64,000 nucleotides of DNA from positions 372,001-436,000 of the forward strand of contig NZ_FOEE01000001.1 in NCBI RefSeq assembly GCF_900110555.1, written 5' to 3'. The notes below the pieces were generated by a model. It saw only the letters and a program-made list of their open reading frames with translations. It was not told the DNA's origin and searched no databases. Position 1 is the first letter of the stretch; each line of letters opens with the position of its first letter. Origin of the DNA: Trujillonella endophytica (GTDB taxonomy: Bacteria; Actinomycetota; Actinomycetes; Mycobacteriales; Geodermatophilaceae). Shown here piece after piece: positions 43,862 through 52,286 of this stretch. A program made the position numbers and the translations under genes.

Positions 43862-45082
43862 ATGACGAGCCGACGACGCGGAGGGATCCACCAGCCGATG
43901 ACCACCGAACCGCCGTCCGGCGCCGCGCGCGGCCCGCTCTCCGGGTTGCTGGTGGCCGACTTCAGCCGGATCCTCGCCGGCCCGTACGCCACGATGCTGC
44001 TGGCCGACCTGGGCGCCGAGGTGATCAAGGTCGAGGGTCCCGGCGGCGACGACACGCGGACCTGGGCCCCACCGGTCCGCGACGTCGCGGGCGAGGAGGT
44101 CTCCACCTACTACCTCGGCGTGAACCGCAACAAGCGGTCGGTGGCGCTGGACCTGAAGGACCCCGGGGACGCCGAGGCGGCGCGGGAGCTCGCCCGCCGG
44201 GCCGACGTCGTGGTGGAGAACTTCAAGCCCGGCGGCCTGGCCCGCTTCGGCCTGGACTACGACGCGGTCGCCGCGACCAACCCGGCCGTCGTCTACGCGT
44301 CGATCAGCGGCTTCGGCAGCGGGCCGGGCGGGCGGGCGCTGCCGGGGTACGACCTGATCGTGCAGGCGATCTCCGGCCTGATGAGCCTCACCGGGGACCC
44401 CGGCGGGGACCCCTACCGCGCCGGCGTCGCCGTCTTCGACGTGATGGCCGGCCTGCATGCCACCATCGGCGTCCTCTCGGCGCTGAACCTGCGGCACGAG
44501 ACCGGCCGGGGGCAGCACGTCGAGGTCAACCTGCTGTCCTCGGCGATGTCCGGGCTGGTGAACCAGACCAGCGCGTTCGTCGCCGGCGGCGTCGTCCCGT
44601 TCCGGATGGGCAACAGCCACCCCAGCCTGTTCCCCTACGAGCCGCTGCCGTGCTCCGACGGGGACCTCATCATCACGGCCGGCAACGACGGCCAGTTCCG
44701 CAAGCTGTGCGAGGTGCTCGGGCTGCCCGAGCTGGTCGGGGACCCCCGGTTCGGCCGCAACGAGGACCGCACCGCCAACCGCGACGAACTCCGCCCGCTG
44801 CTGGTCGAGCGGCTGCGCACCCGCACGAAGATGGAGTGGTTCCGCGACATCATCGGCGCGGGCGTCCCCTGCGGTCCGATCAACACCGTCGACCAGGGCG
44901 TCGCCTTCGCCGAGGAGGTCGGTCTCGAGCCCGTGGTGGTCGTGGGGGAGGGGGCGGACGCCGTGCCGTCGATCCGCAATCCGATCCGGTTCTCCGACAC
45001 GGCGGTCGACTACCGGCTGCCCCCGCCCCGGGTCGACGAGCACGGCGACGACATCCGCCGCTGGCTCGGGGAGCGGTCGTGA
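43862..45082 (+). CDS. CaiB/BaiF family III CoA-transferase
   Basis: 406 residues. The sequence GLLVADFSRILAGPYATMLLADLGAEVIKVEGPGGDDTRTWAPP contains the start of the family domain and the region before the catalytic Asp. The block GYDLIVQAISGLMSLTGDPGG and GNSHPSLFPYEPLPCSDGDLIITAGNDGQFRKLCEVLG are typical of formyl-CoA/succinyl-CoA type transferases. An alternative ATG at 43898 (MTTEPP) is possible. It overlaps the citryl-CoA lyase-like gene as GTGA, pointing to shared CoA-ester chemistry. Confidence 0.88.
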   Translation: MTSRRRGGIHQPMTTEPPSGAARGPLSGLLVADFSRILAGPYATMLLADLGAEVIKVEGPGGDDTRTWAPPVRDVAGEEVSTYYLGVNRNKRSVALDLKDPGDAEAARELARRADVVVENFKPGGLARFGLDYDAVAATNPAVVYASISGFGSGPGGRALPGYDLIVQAISGLMSLTGDPGGDPYRAGVAVFDVMAGLHATIGVLSALNLRHETGRGQHVEVNLLSSAMSGLVNQTSAFVAGGVVPFRMGNSHPSLFPYEPLPCSDGDLIITAGNDGQFRKLCEVLGLPELVGDPRFGRNEDRTANRDELRPLLVERLRTRTKMEWFRDIIGAGVPCGPINTVDQGVAFAEEVGLEPVVVVGEGADAVPSIRNPIRFSDTAVDYRLPPPRVDEHGDDIRRWLGERS

Positions 45083-45891
45083 GCGCCCCGGAGTACCGCA
45101 CCGCGCTGGGCGCCTCCACGCCCGAGACGATCACCCTGCTCGGGTCCGATCTCGCCCGCGACGTCATGGGCTCCGTCGGCTTCGGGGAGCTGGCCTTCTG
45201 GCTGGCCGCCCAGCGGCGCCCCACGCCCGGCGAGACCCGCGTCTTCGAGGCGGTGCTGGCCGCGCTGGCCGACCACGGGTTCACCCCGACCGCCATCGTC
45301 ACCCGGCTCACCTACCTCTCGGCCCCGGACTCGGTGCAGGGCGCGCTGGCCGCCGGGCTGCTCGGCGGCGGGTCGCGCTTCCTCGGCGTCACCGAGGACT
45401 GCGGCCGGTTCCTGCACGACGTCCTCGCCGCCGCCGACGGCCTCCCCACCGACGACGCCGGCTGGGACGCCCTCGCGCTGGAGACGGTGACCGCCCGGCG
45501 TGCCGCCGGGCGGTTCGTGCCGGGGCTGGGGCACCACGTGCACAAGGACGGCGATCCGCGCACCCCGCGGTTGTTCGCGATCGCCGCCGAGGAGGGCGTG
45601 GCCGGCCCGCACCTGGCGCTGTTCGCGGCGATCGGCCGCGTGCACCCCCAGGTGCTCGGGCGGACGCTGCCGCTGAACGGTGCCGGCGTCTGCGGGGCGG
45701 CGCTCGCCGACCTCGGGCTCCCGCTGGAACTGCTCCGCGGCTTCGCCCTGCTCGCCCGGACGGCGGGGCTGATCGGGCAGCTGGCCGAGGAGTTGAGGCA
45801 TCCGGTCGCCAACGACGTCTTCCTGTCGGTCGACCGGAACAACCGCTCGGTCGCGCCGGACCCCTACGTCCCCGACCCGCTGGGGGGCTGA
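45079..45891 (+). CDS. Citryl-CoA lyase-like / small citrate synthase-family protein
   Basis: 270 residues, shorter than citrate synthase (about 430) but with its catalytic core: VPGLGHHVHKDGDPRTPRLF aligns with GHRVYKxxDPR, and GVCGAALADLGLPLELLRGFALLARTAGLIGQLAEE with the C-terminal helices. Such short forms cleave citryl-CoA-like esters into acetyl-CoA and an oxo-acid. With the CoA-transferase one gene upstream, an acid could be activated to a CoA ester and then cleaved. Start GTG overlaps the previous stop. Confidence 0.82.
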   Translation: MSAPEYRTALGASTPETITLLGSDLARDVMGSVGFGELAFWLAAQRRPTPGETRVFEAVLAALADHGFTPTAIVTRLTYLSAPDSVQGALAAGLLGGGSRFLGVTEDCGRFLHDVLAAADGLPTDDAGWDALALETVTARRAAGRFVPGLGHHVHKDGDPRTPRLFAIAAEEGVAGPHLALFAAIGRVHPQVLGRTLPLNGAGVCGAALADLGLPLELLRGFALLARTAGLIGQLAEELRHPVANDVFLSVDRNNRSVAPDPYVPDPLGG

Positions 45892-45895
45892 TCCC

Positions 45896-46867
45896 GTGCA
45901 CGCCGCCGTCCTCCCCGCCCCCGGCGCGACGCCGGCCTGGGCCGAGCACCCCGACCCGGCCCCGGCGCCGGGCAGCACGCTGATCGCCGTGTCGGCGGCG
46001 GCGATCGTCCCGCTGGACCTGCTGTGCGCCTCGGGGACGTCGTACTTCGGCGTGCCGGCCTGCCCCTACGTGCCCGGCACCCAGGGCGTCGGCGTCGTCG
46101 AGGAGTCCGCGACGCTCGCCCCCGGCACCCGGGTGTTCTTCGAGACCGCCGCCGGACGCGCGCCGGTGGACGGGAGCCTGGCCCAGCGGTGCGCCACCCC
46201 CGACGCGATGGTCGTGCCGATCACCGCCGACGTCGGCGACGTCCCGGCGGCGGCGCTGGGCATGTCCGCGGTGGCGGCGTGGCAGGCGCTCACCGCCCGC
46301 GGCCGGTTCCGCGCCGGGGAGCGGGTGCTCGTGCTCGGCGGCGGGGGAGCGGTCGGGCAGGTCGCCATCGGCGCCGCGCGGGTGCTCGGCGCCGCCCGGG
46401 TCGTCGCCGTGTGCCGCTCGCCGGAGGCGCGCGAGCGGGCCGAGCGGGCCGGGGCCGACGCCGTCGTCCCGCTGACCGGTGACGTCGACGCCCTGGCCGC
46501 CGCGTTCGGGGACGCCCTCGGCGGCGGGGCGGACGTCGTCGTGGACCCGGTGTGTGGAACCGCCGCGACGGCCGCCGCGTGGGTGCTCGCGCCGGGCGGC
46601 CGGCTGGTGAACCTCGGCGGCGCGTCGGGCGACACGGCGCAGTTCTCCTCCGCGGTGCTGCGCGGCCGGTCGGCCGAGATCCTCGGCTACACCAACGTCT
46701 CGCTGACGCCCGCGGAGCGCCGCGCGGCCCTCGACGCGGTGCTCGGGCACGCGGCGCGGGGGCGCCTGGCCGTCGACGCCGAGCACCTGCCGCTGTCCGA
46801 CGTCGCCGCCGCCTGGGAGCGGCAGGCCTCGGGCCGTGCCCCCCGCCGCCTGGTCCTGACCCCCTGA
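45896..46867 (+). CDS. Quinone oxidoreductase-like medium-chain dehydrogenase
   Basis: 323 residues. The N-terminal GroES-like barrel has YVPGTQGVGVVEE, and the Rossmann domain has LVLGGGGAVGQVAIGAARVLGAARVVAVCRSPEARERAERAGADAVV, with an NADP-favouring arginine. Zn-binding cysteines are not evident, so it is a zinc-independent NADPH:quinone reductase-like enzyme. It lies 4 bases after the lyase gene in the same operon. Confidence 0.83.
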   Translation: MHAAVLPAPGATPAWAEHPDPAPAPGSTLIAVSAAAIVPLDLLCASGTSYFGVPACPYVPGTQGVGVVEESATLAPGTRVFFETAAGRAPVDGSLAQRCATPDAMVVPITADVGDVPAAALGMSAVAAWQALTARGRFRAGERVLVLGGGGAVGQVAIGAARVLGAARVVAVCRSPEARERAERAGADAVVPLTGDVDALAAAFGDALGGGADVVVDPVCGTAATAAAWVLAPGGRLVNLGGASGDTAQFSSAVLRGRSAEILGYTNVSLTPAERRAALDAVLGHAARGRLAVDAEHLPLSDVAAAWERQASGRAPRRLVLTP

Positions 46868-46905
46868 ACCACCCGGACGTCCCCCGCAGCGCACGAGGAG
46901 GAGCG

Positions 46906-47769
46906 ATGGAGCTCGTCACCGAGGACAACATCACCGAGCTGGCCGCGCAGCGGTGGCAGACCGCGCGCGACCCCCGGCTCGCCGAGCTCATGACCGCGCT
47001 CGTGCGCCACCTGCACGCCTTCGCCCGCGAGGTGCGGCTGACCGAGGCCGAGTGGCTGGCCGCCGTCCGGTGGCTGGACCGCGCCGGGCAGATCAGCAAC
47101 GAGAAGCGGGAGGAGTTCATCCTCGCCTCCGACGTGCTCGGGCTGTCGATGCTCGTCGTCCAGATGAACCACCGCCTCGACCCGTCGGCGACGCCGGCCA
47201 CGGTGCTCGGGCCCTTCCACATCCCCGGGTCCCCGGAGCTGGACTTCGGCGGGGACATGTCCGGCGGCCTGGACGGCGTGCCGCTGTACGTCTCGGGGAC
47301 CGTCCGCGACCTGGCGGGCGCCCCGGTGGCGGGCGCGCGGCTGGACGTCTGGCAGGCCGACGACGCGGGCCTCTACGAGGTGCAGCACGCCGACGTCGAC
47401 GAGGCGCGGCTGCGCGGCATCTACCGCAGCCGGGACGACGGCACCTACTGCGTGCACACCATCGCGCCGAAGGGCTACTCGATCCCGATGGACGGGCCCG
47501 TCGGCGACCTGGTCGCCCAGACCGCGATCAGCCACTTCCGGCCGGCGCACGTCCACTTCCTGCTCGACGCCCCGGGCTTCGAGCCGCTGATCACCCACCT
47601 GTTCCAGGAGGGCGCGGAGTACCTCGACACCGACGTGGTGTTCGGCACCAAGGCCGAGCTCGTCGTCGCCTTCGAGCGGCGCGAGCCCGGCCCCACGCCC
47701 GACGGCGGCCGCAGCGACCGGCCGTGGCTGCAGGCGCGCTACGACTTCGTGCTGCAGCCGAGGGGCTGA
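46906..47769 (+). CDS. Intradiol ring-cleavage dioxygenase (catechol/hydroxyquinol 1,2-dioxygenase type)
   Basis: 287 residues. The N-terminal helical dimer domain includes WLDRAGQISNEKREEFILASDVLGLSMLV. The beta-sandwich has the iron ligands Tyr in DAGLYEVQ, Tyr in KGYSIPMDGPVG and two His in RPAHVHFLLDAPGFEPLITHLF. DVWQADDAG is the diagnostic block. The enzyme opens catechols between the hydroxyls with non-haem Fe(III). Length and N-terminus favour the hydroxyquinol subgroup. The ATG follows GAGGAGGAG. It ends the operon. Confidence 0.87.
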   Translation: MELVTEDNITELAAQRWQTARDPRLAELMTALVRHLHAFAREVRLTEAEWLAAVRWLDRAGQISNEKREEFILASDVLGLSMLVVQMNHRLDPSATPATVLGPFHIPGSPELDFGGDMSGGLDGVPLYVSGTVRDLAGAPVAGARLDVWQADDAGLYEVQHADVDEARLRGIYRSRDDGTYCVHTIAPKGYSIPMDGPVGDLVAQTAISHFRPAHVHFLLDAPGFEPLITHLFQEGAEYLDTDVVFGTKAELVVAFERREPGPTPDGGRSDRPWLQARYDFVLQPRG

Positions 47770-48080
47770 CGCCGCGGGTGCCGGTGCCGGAGCGGGTGCC
47801 GGTGCCGGTGGCGTGGACGCTCGGGACGTCCGTCGCCGAGCCCGTCGGGCGCGGGCAGCCCGGGCCGGTCCGTCGCCCGCGCGACGAGGACCAGCCCTCC
47901 GGCGAGGAGGACGACGTACAGCACCGGCAGGGCCGCGAGCCCGAGCACCGCGAACGCGCCGACCGCGGCTGCGGCGGCGACGGCCGTCACGGCGCAGAAC
48001 CGGCGCCGCAGGCGGCGCACCGCGGGGGCGAGGAGTTCCTGCTCGAGGTCGGCGAGGACCTGGGCCTCGGAACTGTCCAC
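47739..48080 (-). CDS. Small membrane protein (DUF3040-like)
   Basis: 113 residues. An acidic N-terminal helix (SSEAQVLADLEQELL) precedes two hydrophobic segments at about 28-50 and 52-70, as in actinobacterial DUF3040-like proteins. The tail is rich in His and Arg, and arises from a GGTGCC-type simple repeat at 47777-47815. The 3' end overlaps the convergent dioxygenase by 31 bases. The GTG start has GAGGTGG upstream. It follows ctaD by 31 bases on the opposite side of the stop and may be co-transcribed with it. Confidence 0.65.
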   Translation of the reverse strand: MDSSEAQVLADLEQELLAPAVRRLRRRFCAVTAVAAAAAVGAFAVLGLAALPVLYVVLLAGGLVLVARATDRPGLPAPDGLGDGRPERPRHRHRHPLRHRHPRRQPLGCSTKS

Positions 48081-48111
48081 GGGCCACCTCCGGGAGGTCG
48101 AGGGCGGACCC

Positions 48112-49866
48112 TCAGGTCGGGTCGGGGTCGTTCGGCCCCTGCCGGCGGCCGGCCGTGCCGCCGATCTGACCCGCGTAGGGCTCGTGTCGCTTGCCGACGT
48201 GCGCCTCGCGCTGCAGCCGCTCCACCAGGTGCGGGTAGTGCAGCTCGAAGGCCGGGCGCTCCGAGCGGATCCGCGGGATCTCGAGGAAGTTGTGCCGCGG
48301 CGGCGGCGACGAGGTCGCCCACTCCAGCGAGTTGCCGTGGCCCCAGGGGTCGTCGCGCACGGCGAGCTGCCCGTGCTTCCACGACCGGACGACGTTGAGC
48401 AGGAACGGCAGGATCGACGCCCCCAGCACGAACGAGAAGATCGTCGAGACGACGTTCAGCGTCGTGAACCCGTCGTCGGGCTGGTAGTTGACGTAGCGGC
48501 GCGGCATGCCCTCGCCGCCCAGCCAGTGCTGGACCAGGAACGTGCCGTGGAAGCCGACGAACGTCAGCCAGAACTGCAGCCTGCTCAGCCGCTCGTCCAT
48601 CATCCGGCCGCACATCTTCGGGAACCAGAAGACGATCCCGGCGTTCGCCGCGAACACGACCGTGCCGAAGACGACGTAGTGGAAGTGGGCGACGAGGAAG
48701 TAGCTGTCGTTGAGGTGGAAGTCCAGCGGCGGGCTGGCCAGCAGCACCCCGGTCAGCCCGCCCAGCAGGAAGGTCACCATGAAGCCGAGCGACCACAGCA
48801 TCGGCGTCTCGAACGTCAGCTGGCCGCGCCACATGGTGCCGATCCAGTTGAAGAACTTGATGCCGGTCGGCACGGCGATCAGGTAGGTCATGAACGCGAA
48901 GAACGGCAGCAGGACCGCGCCGGTGGCGAACATGTGGTGCGCCCACACGCCCATCGACAGGGCGCCGATGGCGATGGTGGCCGCGACCATGCCCTTGTAG
49001 CCGAACAGGGGCTTCCGGCTGAACACCGGGATGATCTCGGTGACGATGCCGAAGAACGGCAGCGCGATGATGTAGACCTCGGGATGGCCGAAGTACCAGA
49101 ACAGGTGCTGCCAGAGCATCGGCCCACCGTTCTCGGTGGAGTAGACCAGCGAGCCGAGGTTGCGGTCGGCCAGCAGGCCGAAGATCGCCGCGGTCAGGAT
49201 CGGGAAGACCAGGATCGCCAGCAGGCTGGTGACCAGCGTGTTCCAGGTGAAGATCGGCATCCGGAACATGGTCATGCCGGGCGCGCGCAGGCAGACGATC
49301 GTGGTGATGAAGTTGACCGCGCCGAGGATGGTGCCCAGCCCGCTGACCGCCAGGCCCGCCATCCAGAGGGTCGCGCCGGCGCCGGGCGAGTTCACCCCGT
49401 CCGACAGCGGGGTGTAGGCGTACCAGCCGAAGTCGGCGGCGCCGCCGGGGGTGAGGAAGCCCGAGACGGCGATCATGGAGCCGAAGAGGAACAGCCAGTA
49501 CGACAGCGCGTTCAGCCGCGGGAACGCGACGTCGGGGGCGCCGATCTGCAGCGGCATGATCAGGTTGCCGAACGCGAAGAACAGCGGCGTCGCGAAGAAC
49601 AGCAGCATGATCGTGCCGTGCATCGTGAAGAGCTGGTTGTACTGCTCCGGCGAGAGGTACTGCAGCCCCGGAACGGCCAGCTCTCCCCGCATCAGCATCG
49701 CCATGAGCCCGCCGGCGATGAACCAGACGAACGAGGTGACCAGGTACATCAGGCCGATGGTCTTGTGGTCGGTGGTCCGCAGCAGGTTCGACAGCCGCGA
49801 CCCCTTCTCCGCCACCCGGACCGGCCCCGGCCGGCTGACGACCGGCCGCGGCACGAGGGCGGTCAC
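48112..49866 (-). CDS. ctaD: Cytochrome c oxidase subunit I (aa3-type)
   Basis: 584 residues with 12 membrane helices. The CuB/haem site is [15 protein letters not shown], with HHMFATG later, and [28 protein letters not shown] holds the distal haem ligands. It is the catalytic subunit of the terminal oxidase that reduces O2 to water. Other subunits are not in the window; extra ctaD copies away from ctaC/E are common in actinobacteria. The start at 49866 (GTG) is plausible but not tested by a strong ribosome site. Confidence 0.92.
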   Translation of the reverse strand: MTALVPRPVVSRPGPVRVAEKGSRLSNLLRTTDHKTIGLMYLVTSFVWFIAGGLMAMLMRGELAVPGLQYLSPEQYNQLFTMHGTIMLLFFATPLFFAFGNLIMPLQIGAPDVAFPRLNALSYWLFLFGSMIAVSGFLTPGGAADFGWYAYTPLSDGVNSPGAGATLWMAGLAVSGLGTILGAVNFITTIVCLRAPGMTMFRMPIFTWNTLVTSLLAILVFPILTAAIFGLLADRNLGSLVYSTENGGPMLWQHLFWYFGHPEVYIIALPFFGIVTEIIPVFSRKPLFGYKGMVAATIAIGALSMGVWAHHMFATGAVLLPFFAFMTYLIAVPTGIKFFNWIGTMWRGQLTFETPMLWSLGFMVTFLLGGLTGVLLASPPLDFHLNDSYFLVAHFHYVVFGTVVFAANAGIVFWFPKMCGRMMDERLSRLQFWLTFVGFHGTFLVQHWLGGEGMPRRYVNYQPDDGFTTLNVVSTIFSFVLGASILPFLLNVVRSWKHGQLAVRDDPWGHGNSLEWATSSPPPRHNFLEIPRIRSERPAFELHYPHLVERLQREAHVGKRHEPYAGQIGGTAGRRQGPNDPDPT

Positions 49867-50039
49867 GCCGGACCGCGCGGAGCTCGGGGGGCCTGGAGCG
49901 ACGTCGTCACGGGTACCTCCGGCAGCGCGGACGGTGCAGTGACCCTCATGGTGGCCCCCGTCACACCCGAGCGCCAGCCCTCCCGCATCACGGGCGGCTC
50001 CGCCGGTGGAGACCGCGCCGCGGGGGTAAGGGCCCGGGC

Positions 50040-51530
50040 ATGCCGCGGCTGAGCGCTTCCACCCTCGCCACCCTCGGCCCGTCGGTGTGGACGCCCCGCT
50101 ACGACCGGACGGCGGTGCGGCCGGGCATCGTGCACCTGGGCGTCGGCGGGTTCCACCGCTCCCACCAGGCGCTGTACGTCGACCGGCTGCTGGAGTCCGG
50201 GCGGGGCACGGACTGGGGCATCTGCGGCGTCGGCGTCCTGCCCGGCGACCGCCGGATGGCCCAGGTCATGGCGGCGCAGGACTGCCTCTACACCGTCGTC
50301 GCCAAGCATCCCGACGGCTTCCTCGACGCCCGGGTGGTCGGCTCGATCGTCGAGTACCTCTTCGCCCCCGACGACCCCGGGGCCGTCGTCGAGCGGATGG
50401 CCGCTGAGACGACCCGCATCGTCTCGCTGACGGTCACCGAGGGCGGCTACAACACCTCGGCGGCCACCGGCGAGTTCGACGTCGACGCCCCCGACGTGGT
50501 CGCCGACCTCCGGGCCGGCGCCGCACCGCGGACGACGTTCGGTCTGGTCACCGAGGCCCTCGCGCGCCGCCGGGCCCGCGGGCTGCCGCCGTTCGCGGTG
50601 GTCTCCTGCGACAACGTCCCGCACAACGGCGACCTGGCCCGCCGCAGCTTCGCCGCCTTCGCCGGCCTGCGCGACCGCGAGCTGGGGGAGTGGGTGCGCG
50701 CCGAGGTGGCCTTTCCGAACTCGATGGTCGACCGGATCACCCCCGTCACCACCGACGCCGACCGGGCCGAGCTCGCCCGCCGGTTCGGCGTGGACGACGC
50801 CTGGCCGGTGGTGTGCGAGCCGTGGACCCAGTGGGTGCTCGAGGACGCGTTCCCGGCCGGCCGGCCGCCCCTGGAGGACGTCGGCGTGCAACTGGTCGCC
50901 GACGTCGCCCCCTACGAGCAGATGAAGCTGCGGCTGCTCAACGCCGGTCACCAGGTGCTGGCCCACCTCGGGCGGCTGGCGGGACTGGAGTACGTGCACG
51001 AGGCCTGCCAGGACCCGCTGTTCCGCGAGTTCCTCCGCGGCTACCTCGACGAGGAGGCCACGCCGACCCTCGCCCCCGTGCCCGGCATCGACCTGCGCCG
51101 GTACAAGGCCGACCTGATCGGCCGCTTCGCCAACCCGCAGGTCCGCGACACCCTCGACCGGATCCGCGAGAACGCCTCCGACCGGGTGCCGCAGTTCCTC
51201 CTGCCGGTGCTGCGCGACAACCTGGCCCGCGGCGGCGAGATCCGCCGCTCGGCCGCCGTGCTGGCCGGCTGGGCGCGGGCGGCCGAGGGCGCCGACGACG
51301 CGGGCCTGCCGCTGGCGCTGGTCGATCCGCGCGCCGAGCAGCTCGGGCTCCGCGCGGACCGGCAGGCCGCCGATCCCCTGGCCTTCCTCGACGATCCCGA
51401 CGTGTTCGGCGACCTGGCCGCCGACGAGCGGTTCGCCGCCTCCTACCGCGAAGCCCTGACCGCCCTGCGCGCCCGCGGTGCCCGCGCCACCGTGGCCGGG
51501 CTCGTCGGCGGCCGGCGCCGGCGGCCGTGA
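50040..51530 (+). CDS. Mannitol dehydrogenase-family polyol dehydrogenase
   Basis: 496 residues. [23 protein letters not shown] is the N-terminal nucleotide-binding block, [16 protein letters not shown] and [10 protein letters not shown] are family-typical, and the catalytic lysine lies in [18 protein letters not shown] (K-x4-N-x2-H). It oxidises mannitol, arabitol or a sugar acid with NAD(P). The exact polyol is undetermined. The TGA stop is inside the hairpin element at 51528-51586. Confidence 0.9.
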   Translation: MPRLSASTLATLGPSVWTPRYDRTAVRPGIVHLGVGGFHRSHQALYVDRLLESGRGTDWGICGVGVLPGDRRMAQVMAAQDCLYTVVAKHPDGFLDARVVGSIVEYLFAPDDPGAVVERMAAETTRIVSLTVTEGGYNTSAATGEFDVDAPDVVADLRAGAAPRTTFGLVTEALARRRARGLPPFAVVSCDNVPHNGDLARRSFAAFAGLRDRELGEWVRAEVAFPNSMVDRITPVTTDADRAELARRFGVDDAWPVVCEPWTQWVLEDAFPAGRPPLEDVGVQLVADVAPYEQMKLRLLNAGHQVLAHLGRLAGLEYVHEACQDPLFREFLRGYLDEEATPTLAPVPGIDLRRYKADLIGRFANPQVRDTLDRIRENASDRVPQFLLPVLRDNLARGGEIRRSAAVLAGWARAAEGADDAGLPLALVDPRAEQLGLRADRQAADPLAFLDDPDVFGDLAADERFAASYREALTALRARGARATVAGLVGGRRRRP

Positions 51531-51586
51531 TCATCGGCGGATGGCTGCCCGACACGCCGAGGGGGGCCGCCACCTGCCGATGATCA
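51528..51586. repeat. Hairpin element joining two convergent genes
   Basis: A 59-base palindromic element with 18-base arms, TGATCATCGGCGGATGGC and GCCACCTGCCGATGATCA, with two mismatches and a 23-base loop. Its ends contain the TGA stop codons of both convergent genes (mannitol dehydrogenase and FMN reductase). The layout matches the GCATAGGA elements though the sequence differs. It probably terminates transcription in both directions. Confidence 0.8.
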
Positions 51587-52075
51587 ACGGGGGGTGAACG
51601 CGGCCACCTGCGGGCCCGCGGTGGCCAGCCACGGGTCGAGCACCGTCGGGTCGTCCCAGGAGCGGTCGATCAGGTACAGCCCGCGGGTGGGGGTGGTCGC
51701 GCCCAGCTCGGTGAGCACGGGCTTGAGCAGCAGGTCCGGGGCCAGGGCGTGGGTCGGTCCGCCGCCGAGCATCAGCGGCACCGCCACGACGCCGGCGAGG
51801 TCGCCGGTGCCCACCTGGTCGAGGAACAGCTTGAGCAGGCCGGTGTAGGTGCCCTTGTAGGTGGGGCTGGCGACGACGGCGACGTCGGCCTCCCGGAGGG
51901 CCGCGACGGCGTCCTCGACGGCGGGATCACCCCAGCCGAGCAGCCCCGCGCCGAGGTCGATCACGTCGATCACCCGGTCGGGCGGGGCGCCGGTGAGGCG
52001 CTCCAGGACGGACTCGGCCGCGGCCCGCGTCCGCGAGAGGGGCTTGGGGTTGCCGACGACGGCGACGGTGCTCAC
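51584..52075 (-). CDS. NADPH-dependent FMN reductase (SsuE/MsuE-like)
   Basis: 163 residues of the flavodoxin-like FMN reductase family. STVAVVGNPKPLSRTRAAAESVLERL holds the FMN phosphate loop, and ASPTYKGTYTGLLKLFLDQVGTGDLAG is the SsuE signature. Such reductases feed FMNH2 to sulphonate and luciferase-like monooxygenases, such as those at 62-64 kb. The start is set at GTG 52075, where family members begin; an ATG at 52093 is an alternative. The gene is divergent from the riboswitch-controlled aminotransferase. Confidence 0.85.
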   Translation of the reverse strand: MSTVAVVGNPKPLSRTRAAAESVLERLTGAPPDRVIDVIDLGAGLLGWGDPAVEDAVAALREADVAVVASPTYKGTYTGLLKLFLDQVGTGDLAGVVAVPLMLGGGPTHALAPDLLLKPVLTELGATTPTRGLYLIDRSWDDPTVLDPWLATAGPQVAAFTPR

Positions 52076-52104
52076 GACACCAATCCCTACCATCCCGATC
52101 GTAT

Positions 52105-52133
52105 TTGACGGGATAGGGGGCGTCTGTCAGGCT
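52105..52133 (+). promoter_or_regulatory. Promoter of SAM-IV riboswitch 1 (TTGACG-N17-CAGGCT)
   Basis: TTGACG at 52105-52110 and CAGGCT at 52128-52133 are separated by 17 bases and lie just before the riboswitch. The same hexamers with the same spacing occur before riboswitch 2 at 55804-55832. An ATCCCG/CGGGAT inverted repeat at 52092-52114 surrounds the -35 box and may be an operator. Confidence 0.7.
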
Positions 52134-52140
52134 CGTCGAC

Positions 52141-52240
52141 AGGTCACGAGTGCCAGCGCGAAGCCCCGGCTCGCTGGCCGGCAACCCTCCTCCGCGGCGG
52201 GGTGCTCCGGGTGACGACCAGGCGGGCGCCGACCGGCGCC
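52141..52240 (+). promoter_or_regulatory. SAM-IV-type riboswitch 1
   Basis: The core shows GCCAGC (52152-52157) pairing with GCTGGC (52173-52178), enclosing AGCC/GGCT. CCGGCAACCCTCC, then GGGGTGCTCCGGGTGACGACC follow, the conserved core of SAM-IV. Riboswitch 2 has GTCAGC/GCTGAC at the same stem, a compensatory C-G to T-A change that supports the fold. GGCGCC/GGCGCC (52225-52240) makes a 3' hairpin. It should turn down the class V aminotransferase when SAM is plentiful. Confidence 0.83.
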
Positions 52241-52286
52241 GGCAAGCGCGGACCTGCCTCGCGGGTCCCCGGACCAGAGGAGACCC

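Noticed and set aside
47739-47820. His/Arg-rich tail of the small membrane protein as a metal-binding domain
   Set aside because: It comes from a simple GGTGCC-type repeat in DNA and overlaps another gene, so function is doubtful.
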